In this document: positions 36,837 to 47,525 of the stretch, piece after piece
How positions within the stretch are numbered: position 1 is the first letter of the stretch
Layout of the letters: every line of letters begins with the position of its first letter
NCBI GenBank assembly: GCA_017979445.1
Contig: CM030707.1
Location: forward strand, 22,698,586 to 22,762,585
Length of the DNA: 64,000 nucleotides
From: Akebia trifoliata
Lineage: Eukaryota; Streptophyta; Magnoliopsida; Ranunculales; Lardizabalaceae
Direction: 5' to 3'
Translations under genes and position numbers: made by a program
The notes under the pieces: model-generated
Databases searched by the model: none
Told to the model about the DNA's origin: nothing
Seen by the model: only the letters and a program-made list of their open reading frames with translations

Positions 36837-38032
36837 ACTATCCTGGGATGTACGGTAGGGACCACCAAGCTCATACGTGGTATGGGACGCGTATGAGAAT
36901 AGAGTCACAACTGGAATCCGGGATATTTCTCTCTATCTTTACCAGTAAACTTGTAATGTAAATGTGATCGTATACGAATGGTTTGTATATTTGAGAATCA
37001 CATGTACGCCTGATAGGCATTTACGAAGATGGTTAGTCAGTGATCACTAACAATTTATAGTAGTCAAATGTTCTGACACATCGAAAAAAGACCCATTGCT
37101 TACGGTCACGTCAAACGGCCAGCTTGAGCTGGATAAATGGTCAACCAAGAGTGGTAAACAGCGACTAGCCACAAAATCAGGAACTAAAAGCCAGAGAAGA
37201 ATTGTAACATTATGTCCCGATTAGGAGTGATCCAGTCGTGAATCTCAACTCTCTAATTCCAATACTCCACCATTGTGTATTATGTATCTGTTGCTTTACT
37301 TTGATATATAAAATGAAATGCATGTTTAATGTTTCAATTTGATTAATTAGATTTGTACATAAAGAAAATGGTATAGTGAGTAATGTTGATTGATGTAATG
37401 TCAGTTTTAAAATGTTTAGTTGCTCATCCCTGACTATATGTATCAGTTAATCGTAGTTTATTCTGTAAAATTTTATATATTTTAAAATGATCCAGTATGA
37501 TTATTCGTTCATGCTAGGAGGGGTTATTGACAGAAATTGTTTGTTTCCCTACTGGGTAACCATTGTTACTCACCCTTTCCTTATTTATTTTTTTAATTTC
37601 AGATTCAGAGCTTGACGAGGTAAGTATAGAGCACGAATGAGGATCATCTGGTTGGTCAGATAGACGACCAGAGTCCGTCACCTGATAAATACTAGGGCTA
37701 TACCCCCTAGTAGTATCAGTTCCTCCAGGTAGTCTTATGGATTCTGTCTTGAGTGTTAGGAATTCTGTTAGAGTTAGGAATTTTGTATAATCCTGTATTC
37801 TGGTTATTCTTCCGCACTCTGATATTTCGTACGTTATTAGACGTATATAGGCTTCCGCTAGTACTATATATTATTTGTTTATATGCAGGATTGTATGTCG
37901 TTTATCAGGTACAGGTTGAACGCCTTGGAATGCTAACATAAACAGAGGAGACCATGCCGAAATTTCGAGGTGCCACCTAGTACCTCGAGATCTGACATGG
38001 GGATTTGTTTTAGCGTTTGGCGGGACGCCACA
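36837..38032 (+). repeat. 3' LTR, second part
   Basis: Continues the LTR from ACTATCCTGGGATG to its end CGCCACA, followed by CTTTC. Together with 31833-33663 it restores 3027 bp. Confidence 0.88.
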
Positions 38033-38037
38033 CTTTC

Positions 38038-38878
38038 ACCTCAAAATGTGCGATATGAGGTACAATCTTGAGGTCACTTAAACATTATTCTATTTTGGAT
38101 ATAGTGGAATGGAGAAACAAATTTCATTTAGTGTCATGATAATCTGACTCTCTTTTTTGTACACTCCCTTCATAGAACTGTAGATCCTCTGTTTCGGGAC
38201 ACTTAAGGACATATATTTATGATTTTGTACGATTTTGTGAAAAGAACTCTTTTTATTTATTCTCCTACAAATCCTTGTGATAAGGCTTTGTTATTATTTT
38301 AAAAAAAAATCCAACCTATGTTCAAAATAGGTAAAAAGATCTGATTTGATTAAATTTAATATGGGTTCGATGCCATTATTGACACCAAATTTGATACTGT
38401 ATGGAATAAGGACATGGATTCAATTCTAAGAGAAAAAGGGAATGAAGCTGGACCTATATGATATATCTTTCACATATATCTTGAGGAAAGGCATTTATGG
38501 TTCTGTGTGCACCTTCACGTCGACAAAGTGTGAAATGTAGTGTCTTGCAGTCACTTCAGCATTTTTCAAAACCATATGATGCTATCGAATTTTTGCAATG
38601 CTTGAAGGAAAAGAAAGATAAAAAGGCAAGCTTTCTCTTACAATCTTTATCGCTGATAAGGTCAACTTAGACCGTCATATTGGCCAATGTTGAAATTTTT
38701 TTTGATAAAATCTAATGGTTAAGAATCATCAATCAGGTTAATTTTTTTGTTTGAGGAATTCTCGAGTGGTGGGCCAACACTCATATATCAGTGGGCCCAA
38801 ATATGTGTCATGTGGTACTTGTTGAAACCCCTAGTCATGAAGTCAACATAATTTCAATTTTTATTGATTTACTTAAAA
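38038..38878. other. Right flank of the Gypsy element
   Basis: No gene. 38038-38085 is the other arm of the hairpin at 25492-25540. Words such as CATTTATGGTTC recur near 38488, so the flank was itself a repeat. Confidence 0.5.
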
Positions 38879-39229
38879 CATTAGGCTAGGGATGTACATT
38901 CAGGTAAATCCGAGCCAAACCAAACCAAAGTTTTGGGTTTGGTCTGAGTTTAGCTAAAATCGATACCAACCTGAAAATCCTTGGTTCGGGTTTGGTCTGG
39001 GTTCAAGTTCCAATAGTCGAAACCGAATCTAGACCTAATCGATATTTTCAGGTATATTTCAGGTTTAGGTTCAAGTAAACCTGAAAGTTTGAAATTTGAA
39101 ATTTGAATTTAAAACGTATTTCAACTTATAAATATTAATCTATGTAAATTTATAATTATGAATCTATAAATTTATAATACATAAAACTTAAGTATATAAA
39201 TATAAACCTATATAAGGTTATATATATAT

Positions 39230-39608
39230 GGGTGGCGTTCAGAGGCTGTAAAGAAAGTCAAACATTGTGCCAAACATTTTTTCAATGTATGGGTTAGAAG
39301 TTTCAGAATGGAATGATTTTTTTGTGAGGATGATCTCCTTGATGTAAAGATCATCCTCACCAAAAATTAGCTCATTCCAAAACTTCTAACCCATAAAAAA
39401 TTATTTACAAAATGTGGACAATCTACAATTCTTCAACTTGTAAACTAGGGTTAGAAGTTTCGGAATGAACTGATTTTTGGTGAGGATGATCTCTTCACCA
39501 TAGAGATCATCCTTATAAAAAATAAGCCTAGTTCGAAACTTCTGATCCCTATTTTGAAAAATGTTCAACACAAAGTTTGGCTCTCTTTAGGGCCTCTGAA
39601 CACTTTCC
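39230..39608. mobile_element. Hairpin MITE, copy 3
   Basis: Ends GGGTGGCGTTCAGAGGC and GCCTCTGAACACTTTCC are inverted repeats. TATATATAT on both sides (39221-39229 and 39609-39617) fits a 9-bp duplication but is low-complexity. Two internal hairpins lie at about 39305-39383 and 39458-39543. Confidence 0.7.
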
Positions 39609-39661
39609 TATATATATACACTTCTACATAACTTATAAATAACTATATAACTTATATATAT

Positions 39662-40329
39662 GGGAAATGTTCAGCAACAAACATTTTGGCAAAACATTTT
39701 TCAAAACATGGGTTAGAGGTTTTGGAATGGGCTGATTTTTGGTGAGGATGATCTCTACGGTGAGGAGATCATCATCACAAAAAATCAGCCGATTCCAAAA
39801 CTTCTAACTCCATCAAAAATGGTTTATAAAAAATAGACGGTTCACGATTTTTCAACTTGTAAACTGGGGCTAGAAATTTTGGAATGAGCTGATTTTTGGT
39901 GAGGATGATCTCCTCACCGTAGAGATCATCCTCACCAAAAATCAGCCCATTCCAAAACCTCTAACCCATGTTTTGAAAAATGTTTTTCCAAAATGTTTTG
40001 TCCTACATGGGTTAGAAGTTTTGGAATAGGCTGATTTTTGGTGAAGATGATCTCCTCACCATAGAGATCATCCTCACCAAAAATCAGCCCATTAAAAAAC
40101 TTCTAACCCCATCAAAAATGATTTACAAAAAATGGACGGTCCACGATTTTTCAACTTGTAAACATGGGGTTAGAAATTTCGGAATGAGCTGATTTTTGGT
40201 GAGGAAGATCTTCTAACCGTAGAGATCATCCTCACCAAGATTCAGCCCATTTCAAAACTTCTAACCCATATAGGACAAAACACGTTGAGCAAAACGTAGG
40301 GTAAATAGTAGGGGTGTTGAACATTTCCC
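39662..40329. mobile_element. Compound hairpin MITE, copies 4 and 5
   Basis: Terminal GGGAAATGTTCA and TGAACATTTCCC are inverted repeats. Four CTGATTTTTGGTGAGGATGA hairpins (about 39722-39800, 39879-39959, 40020-40097 and 40176-40260) show two MITE bodies in tandem. The flanks are TA runs. Confidence 0.65.
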
Positions 40330-40389
40330 ATATATATATATGGGAAATGTTCAACACCCCTACTATTTACCCTACGTTTTGCTCAACGT
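40282..40389. repeat. Perfect 108-bp palindrome
   Basis: The arms ACGTTGAGCAAAACG ... CATTTCCC (40282-40329) and their exact complement (40342-40389) are joined by (AT)6. I found no mismatch when reading both arms. The right arm is an extra inverted copy of the MITE end with no MITE body behind it. Confidence 0.85.
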
Positions 40390-40999
40390 ATATAAATAGT
40401 TTTATTTATTTATAATTATATACAATATAAACTATATGACTTATAAATTACTATATAATTTATACTTATAAATATATCACAAAATAAATAAATAAAAATT
40501 GATTCACAACTCTTTTATTGATGAAATTGTAAAATTACATTGAGACATTGAGTATAAAAGTAAATTATAAAATTAAACTAACTACGAATACAAAAATGGG
40601 GAAGCACTACATCACAATGGTATGAATACATCCAACTAGGTTGGCATCAACTCATTTTGTCTATCATATGCACAATTGATCAACCCAAATAAATAATGAA
40701 AAATAAAATAAAATATGTAATTCCTCTAATGATTGTTTTAATCGTATTTATTCTTATTATTGTTCTCTCCCTTCTCCTAACCACCAATCTTTCAAATAAA
40801 TTAAACCTTCTAATGTATCCAGAACTAAACGACTTATATATTGACATCAAATTCTTCCATCCACACTAAATGTTAATTCTGAAAACACAGCAGATATAGG
40901 AATAGTTAGTAGATCGCATGTCATCATAGATAATCAACAATATTACATATTATAATTTTTTCACTAATCCAAAATATGATAAAAACTCTCATCCGAAAT

Positions 41000-42600
41000 G
41001 TCTACAGGATTAAAATCTAAATAACGCTGTAATTTAGATGTTGGAGTATTATTTTTAAAAGTTATAGGTATTCTTGACAAAAGTCTCAAAAAGTAAATTT
41101 AAAATCAGAAGAAGATATTACATTATGATTAGACATAATATTAGTAATATTAATTAAACGTACTTAAATTCATAAAGTTTATAAAGTATAAATATTTTAT
41201 TTTTAAATTTTTTGTATTTCAACTTCAACATCAAGATCACTACTTAAACTAAAAATAAGTTATAAAATTTTAGTTTTATATCAATAATCCATAATTGGAA
41301 AAAAAAATGCTAAGTTATGTGGAATATTTTTTCAATATTTATTAAATTTATAATTCATTTGTGTGATATTATTATTATTAAAATTTAAATTTAAAAATTC
41401 TTTAATTGAAGCTAATTGCACATAAAATTTGGTCGATGTAACATATTTTTATCTCAAAAAAACTTTTATAATTTCGATAAAACTCTTAAAATAATCACAA
41501 ATATTAAATATATTATCCCTATCATTTTCTTCAATTTTGTGTAAGTGTGCCTTTTAAAACTTTTTTTTATTAAATTTTTATAATGAACTACTTGTTGTAA
41601 CATATAATAAGTGGAATTCCACCAATGTAGCGCATTTAATGATAATCTAGTGGGTGGTAAGTTAAAAAAATACATAATATTTATCAATTTTTTTTTTAAA
41701 TATGAGATGCTCTTATAATATTAATAAATTCCCTAATATATTCAAAAATATTATTTATATAATCCATACCATCTTATACTATTAAATTTAAAATATGTAA
41801 TGCACAATGAACATGTAATAAATTCTTTTTATTAAATTTCGCAAATAAAAAATTTTTAAAGTAAGTTACAGAAACATTGTTATTATTAACATTATCTAAT
41901 GTAATTGTAAATATTTTATTAACAATTTTTTAGTCTATTAAAATATTTTGTAAAGCTTCAAAAATTAGTAAATCACTATATTTATTATTTAATAAATAAA
42001 AAAATATAATTCTTTTATTTAATTTTAATTATGAACTATAAAATGCGTTGTGACACATATATGGTATACTTTGAATTGAAGTCCATAAATCAGAAGTTAG
42101 TAATATTTTTTTAAGTGCATTTTGTAATAAATTCTTAATTTCTAATTTTTTATTTTTAAACATTTTCATTACATCTCTTTTTAATGTATTTTCAGAAATA
42201 CTTTCAAAATTAGGAAAATGTGTTTTTTGAATAAATTCTTTATAATATTTGTTTCAACTACTAAAACTGATATTTCTTCCATAATAAAAATGATTGACAG
42301 TTTTCCATCACACTCTTTCGGCATCATATGATTACGTGTCTACTTCGTTAGTGGTTGATCGACTAAGTATATCTTGACTAATATCCGATTATTTTCTTTT
42401 TAGACACATATTTTTTATGTGTTTATTCATTGTGCACGTTCAAGTAAATGTACTAGAATAAGCTAAAACTTTATTAGAATAACTGCATTTAATCTTTTTA
42501 TTTTTATTTTTGTTCGAATTTACAATATCTATTAATGTAAAATGTTATTATACCTCGGATCGAAACCTTTATGATTTTTTTAAGGATATTTGGATAAGAG
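41000..42600 (-). pseudogene. hAT transposase remnant
   Basis: The minus strand at 41621-41598 encodes WNSTYYML, preceded by NALHW: the conserved TRWNSTY-ML block of hAT transposases. It lies in a 73-codon frame (41687-41466). About 42055-42110 reads as an LWTSIQSIPYMC-like segment after one stop, matching the family's LWTS block. About 42400-42560 shows CSYSNKVLAYS and HIKNMC, which look like a decayed BED zinc finger. The order (BED, LWTS, WNSTY) is correct for N to C on the minus strand. Many stops and frameshifts make it non-functional; ends are approximate. Confidence 0.65.
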
Positions 42601-43588
42601 GCTTTGGGATCATTACTAACCTCATAAGTAAATGAATTAAAACCATTATTAGTAAGAGTAAGGATTTTGTTAGGAAGAGGACTATAATAATAATTTTAAA
42701 AATCTTGATTATTAAAATTTTGGAGATCCATTATCTAAAAAATATTTTTTTAAATAAAAAAGGTTGGTTGAGACTTAAGAAGTAGATAAAAATAAAAAAA
42801 ATGGGAGAAGAAAAATTATTAATATGAACAAAAATTAGAATCACTACATCTTAATTTATGAAATTTGGATTTTGATAAATTTTCTCTAACCAGGTGTCGA
42901 TTTGATCGGTTCTCAATTCCCACGTAAAATAAATTATTCGACTTCAAATTCCAAATTTACAAGTCTTGAGCCTTCTTTGATGATGACTTGATCTTGATGT
43001 GCTTGAGCCAAAATGATGTTTTGATGAATTAATAATCACAATTTAATATAATTGAGATCAAATCTCAATTTAATAATAAATAGACTTCAGAGAGATTGAG
43101 ATAATTACTATATAATTATGTCAATAAAATAAAAAGTATGAGATTTAGAGAGAATTTGTAGAGTGTTAAGATTGGTAGATTATTTAGAGAAATATGAGAT
43201 ATTTATAAAGTTATTAAAAAAAATTGAAAATCCACCCCCCAACGGATTTAAAATGGTCATAAATCCGTTGGTGGGTGGGGAGGGGGTTTTTTTTTTAGAT
43301 TTTTTATCCTTTTTTATTTTTATTTTTCGAGGTTCGAGTTAATAGTTGGGGGGGAGAGGATTCAAAATATTTTTAAAAAATTGATATTTTTTAATTTTTG
43401 GATTTTATTCCATTCGTGTTTGAATTCAGATTCGATGTCGGGTTTCGGCCTTATTACGAGTTCGATCCGATTTTAGAGGGGTAAACCCGTACTTGAGTTG
43501 ATAATTCTCAATTTCAATTAAATCTAAACCTGATCAAGTTCAATTCGATTTTCGAGTTTTAGGGAAAATGTACGTCCCTACATTAGGC

Positions 43589-45632
43589 TTATAATTTAAG
43601 GAAAACGACGGAAGAAGTCATTTTATTTGAAAGTATGTATTAAAAAGTCCTTTGATAAAAGATATAGATCGTTGATGATACTTTTTATAAAATAATAATT
43701 TAAAGAAATGTTTTTTGAATTTTTCTAAATAAAATATCTAAATTACCCGTTCATATCATCTATCTCTACCTTCTTAAAAAGCAAATAAGAGGTTATATTT
43801 TTCTTACGCGTATATATGTATATTAAAACAATCAAAAAAATTATTTAATTTTTTTAATTTTATTAATTTTTTTACAATTGCCTACCACACACATCTTTAT
43901 AATGAAAGTAAGTCTCACTAGTCTTACAAACATTGTAAGATTTCAATCCTTACTAATGTTCATTGAATTCACCTTGTGGCATCCAAGAACATGATCCGAT
44001 GCCACAAGGTTGTTGAGAACAAAGTTCTATGAACTTTGAAAAACAAAATTAAAAAAAAAATAGTTATGTTTTACCGTTGAGTTTTAATTTTAAATTTGGG
44101 AGTTCTGTAACTGTCCATTTTTAAAACCTTGGATCAAGCCTAAAAAGAAAATTTTGATTGTTTTTTTCCTCTTTTGATATGAGTTTTTCCAAGAAATCTA
44201 GAGGACTAGGCTGGGTGTTGGATTGCCAATGTCGTAATCCATTTGAGCTTAAGGACTCTAATTAAGATTTAAAATCTTACTAAGTTAGTAAGAAAAATGT
44301 TTTTTATTGGAAGTCAATGGTTAAAACTTTAAACCAAAATAGCCTAACTTAGTAAGATTTTGAGTCTTACCTAGGGTCGTTGGGCCCCACATCCATTTTC
44401 ACATAGGCAATTCAACACCACCATTTTTTATATTTTATGGAAAAATTGAGATAAAAAATTCTAAAAAATATCTTTTTTTAGAGTTTCTCTTTCCTTAATC
44501 AGTCACATTTCTACCACAAATGTTTCTACAAATCTATTAATTAAATTATATATATATATATATATATTATTTTTATTAATGATTTTCTTTCCTACTTATC
44601 CACTCCACATTTTTAGGAAATCATCTTTCCTTAATAACTAATCACTCATGTTTTTACACTGTTTCCTATAAACTTAAAAAAATTTAATTAAAAAAAGTAT
44701 ACATATCACATTCCAAATTATTTTTGTTCATCTACAATTTGTTTAATTTAATTTTTATTAATAAAATAATTCCCTGTCCCACATCTTTCCCCACTACAAG
44801 TTTTAATGTTTAACTCAAATACAAGTTAGATATGTATTCTCTCTCACATATTTCTTCTTGAAAATTATAAATTTGTTTTGCATTATTTTTATCATCTATC
44901 TGTCATGTACGGAGTCACCATAATTTATTTTCATACAGTGAGGTATTTCCTTTCTCACAAGTATCAATTATTTAGGGTATTATCTAAATTATAAGATTCA
45001 CTGCGAGAGAGAAGTAGAAGATGAGTGTGTATCCTTGTTCCAGCTTATTTGATTATAAAAAAAATCAAGATTTTGAGTTATTATATATATACAATTTTTT
45101 TTTCTTTTTAATATTTTGATAGGTAAGCTACACTTCAACCCACAACCTCAAAGGGATTTTTGCGGAAGTTGAGAACAATGAAAATTTGGAAAGAAAAAAA
45201 AAGTCAAGGGTTTCTTTTATATTGGGTTGAAAACAATGGATTGAACACGATTAAAATAAATTTACCCTAAATGTTAAAAAGCTTGAAGATGACATATTTT
45301 GGGAGAAAATAAAGATCTTTTGATTAGAAGTTGAAGATGATGGCATTTAAGCTATTTTGCACTTATCTGCAATAAATGATCATTATTTTATTTTATTTTT
45401 TGTGTGATTCCATTAAAATAAATTGATTTTTCATTAAATTTTTGTCTCAATTTGTCAAGGATTTATAAGTCACAAAGTCGTTTCTTTGAACTTGTTTATG
45501 CAAAAGTATAAAAATATATGCAACTATTATTATTATTGTGGTTGTTATTACTATTATATATTAACATAATTATTGATATTTTTTATATGTATGTAGAGGT
45601 TCTTAAAATTATTACTTCTATAGTTGTACCAT
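43589..45632. other. Intergenic, one hairpin
   Basis: AT-rich DNA. An imperfect stem of about 25 bp (about 44264-44288 against 44349-44373; core AAATCTTACTAAGTTA) could be a small MITE. A segment near 45270-45350 resembles 53140-53220. No gene recognised. Confidence 0.4.
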
Positions 45633-45929
45633 CGATTTTAGTCTATGTAATGATCACCACTCTTGCACCAAGAATCAAAACATTCTCTACCTTTTTTTTT
45701 TTTGTGTGGAAAAATGGTGTGACTCAAACACCTTTAATTTCTATTGTTTCTAAAGAAAAAAAAATGATGTCTACTTTAAATCAAAACATACAAGTCATTG
45801 TTTAGAATGCAAATATGAGGGAATTTCATTGTAAAATAAAAAAAAATAATAATAAAGTTAGATGTTTAATCATCAATTCAACCATAGTCTTTACTTGAAA
45901 TGTAAATATGGGGGAATTTTGTTATAAAA
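45633..45929. repeat. Left copy of a duplicated flank
   Basis: From TTTTAGTCTATGTAATGATC to the ATATGGGGGAATTTTGTTAT stretch this matches 51750-52010 with indels. The Mutator-like element sits exactly between the two copies. Confidence 0.6.
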
Positions 45930-46029
45930 TAAATTTTAGGAAAATTACTTAAAAGACCCTCGTAGAAGGGTTTCTTTTTAAATAGTCCTTAAGTTTTCGA
46001 CGATGGCTAAGTAGGATATTTAGTAAATG

Positions 46030-47088
46030 TTCGGTGTAGATTATCAATAGAAATAAAAGATTAAAAATATATAAAAACATTGGCAAGAAAGGGGTCGATC
46101 CACAGAGGCAACGTTGATCCAACGATTTTTCTTTTGATTGAAAAACAATAAATAAGGATTTTCAAAATATTAAAAGGAATTGAATTAAAACTATTTTAAG
46201 ATAAATATGAATGGAAATCACAATATAAAAAATTAGATCAGTCAAATCCATCAAAATAAGTCACCCTATAAATTTATTTATTTACTTTTTATCTCGATCC
46301 AATTAATAAAACTAATGTTATTGGATCAGAAGATGAAATTTGTTAATCCAAATAATTATCCTAAATCCTGTGATGATATTTAATAAGACGAAATCAAAGG
46401 TAAATATTGAATCTCTAACAAAGCATAGTTTAAATTAAACTATTAAAATCATAAGAATAAACATTTTATTCAATGATTACTACTTAAGAAATTGGTATCA
46501 CAATAAAATATTAAAGTATGATTGAAACAAGTAATTATCTAAGATGATCTTATTTGAGCTTCATCGACCTCTCTAACAGAGGTCTAACCACAGATCATAG
46601 TAAGAATAATACAAAAAAAAAAAAAAAGAATAGGGAAGAAAGTGATGATCCTTTATTAATCTTTAATTAAATTAGCAGAACACTCATTATATCGTGTTTT
46701 ATAAGGACTCTGAAATCTAATACATTTCATTACAAATCACGTCGCTTCAACATTGCACGAATCTCGATATAAATCTTGATGATGTCACCGCACTACAACG
46801 CCTATAGGCCCTTTGATTTTGATCTTCGGTCCGTGGTTTTGTCTTGAGTTTTGGATTGTAACGCACATCTTCAATTATTTTAGTTCATCCTTTTGAATCT
46901 CGCGACTTCGACCTATTACATGTAAATAATCATAATTAATCTGAAAATTTACAATTTATTAAAAAACAATAATAATTATGGATTATCAACGTATTATGTC
47001 TATGTAGGGGATTTTATTCATTAATCAACCTTAAAGTCTCTTTAAATAAGGCCCTAGAAACGACTTTCTAGGCTCTGATTGATAAACT
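46030..47088. mobile_element. Unidentified insertion in the MULE left arm
   Basis: Comparison of the two MULE arms shows this 1.06-kb block has no partner in the right arm. It contains GGATTATCAA/AGATTATCAA direct repeats near its two sides and a CCTAGAAACGACTTTCTAGG hairpin at about 47052-47071. I cannot assign a class. Confidence 0.5.
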
Positions 47089-47525
47089 TTTCCTTTATAA
47101 ATGGTCTCTGAACCTCATTCCCTCCATTTTCGACAATCAAAATTCCTAAACTACCCTAACATCTAAACTAACCCCTTTCTTCTAAAAAAAAAAAATCCAA
47201 TTTTTGGCAGCCAATCGATGTGTAAGAGTTACCATTTTCGTTGGAGAATGGCGAAAAAAGGTATATAAAGGTTTTTAGAGGTTTTTGTTGTTCGATTTGA
47301 AGAGATATGTATGATTTAAGTTTTAATTTAATTTTTTAATCGATTTTTTTTTTCATTAAAATTTAATCTTTATGATTCATTTGGTTTGAAAATGAAAATA
47401 GAGTTTAATTTTGTCATTTTTAATTTTTTTCATAATTTTCTTGTGAGAGAAGATGAGCGGTTCGATTTTTGTAGCGTTGAGATCATTTTTAATTATCATC
47501 AAATTCGTTAATATTAATGATATGA

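Larger units (their letters stand above)
25603..38032 (+). mobile_element. Non-autonomous Ty3/Gypsy retrotransposon with 3-kb LTRs
   Basis: The complete element runs from TGTAAAACCCCGAA to GACGCCACA between CTTTC duplications. Its parts are: 5' LTR 25603-28630; primer-binding site TGGTATCAAAGC at 28633 (initiator tRNA-Met type); degenerate gag 28961-30243; a remnant of the pol C terminus at 31072-31140; polypurine tract AAGGGGGGGAGAA just before 31833; and a 3' LTR in two parts (31833-33663 and 36837-38032). The 3' LTR is split by a nested solo LTR. The internal region is only 3.2 kb, with no protease, reverse transcriptase or integrase core, so it would depend on a relative. LTR lengths (3028, and 3027 after removing the insert) agree. 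The two LTRs differ by roughly 5% by eye. Confidence 0.9.
38887..43580 (-). mobile_element. hAT DNA transposon, decayed
   Basis: The left end TAGGGATGTACATT and the complement of the right end (TAGGGACGTACATT) match at 13 of 14 positions. The 8-bp direct repeat CATTAGGC flanks them exactly (38879-38886 and 43581-43588), the hAT hallmark. Remains of a transposase read on the minus strand between about 42600 and 41000. MITEs (39230-39608 and 39662-40389) are nested inside. A GC-rich hairpin (ACGGATTTA/TAAATCCGT, 43237-43272) sits near the right end. Confidence 0.85.

Noticed and set aside
44264..44373. microRNA-like hairpin
   Set aside because: The stem of about 25 bp has mismatches and a 60-base loop; no expression evidence, and a small MITE explains it as well.
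47043..47075. Helitron 3' end (hairpin near CTGA)
   Set aside because: The hairpin is AT-rich, the terminal CTRR is not placed between A and T, and no 5' TC end was found.
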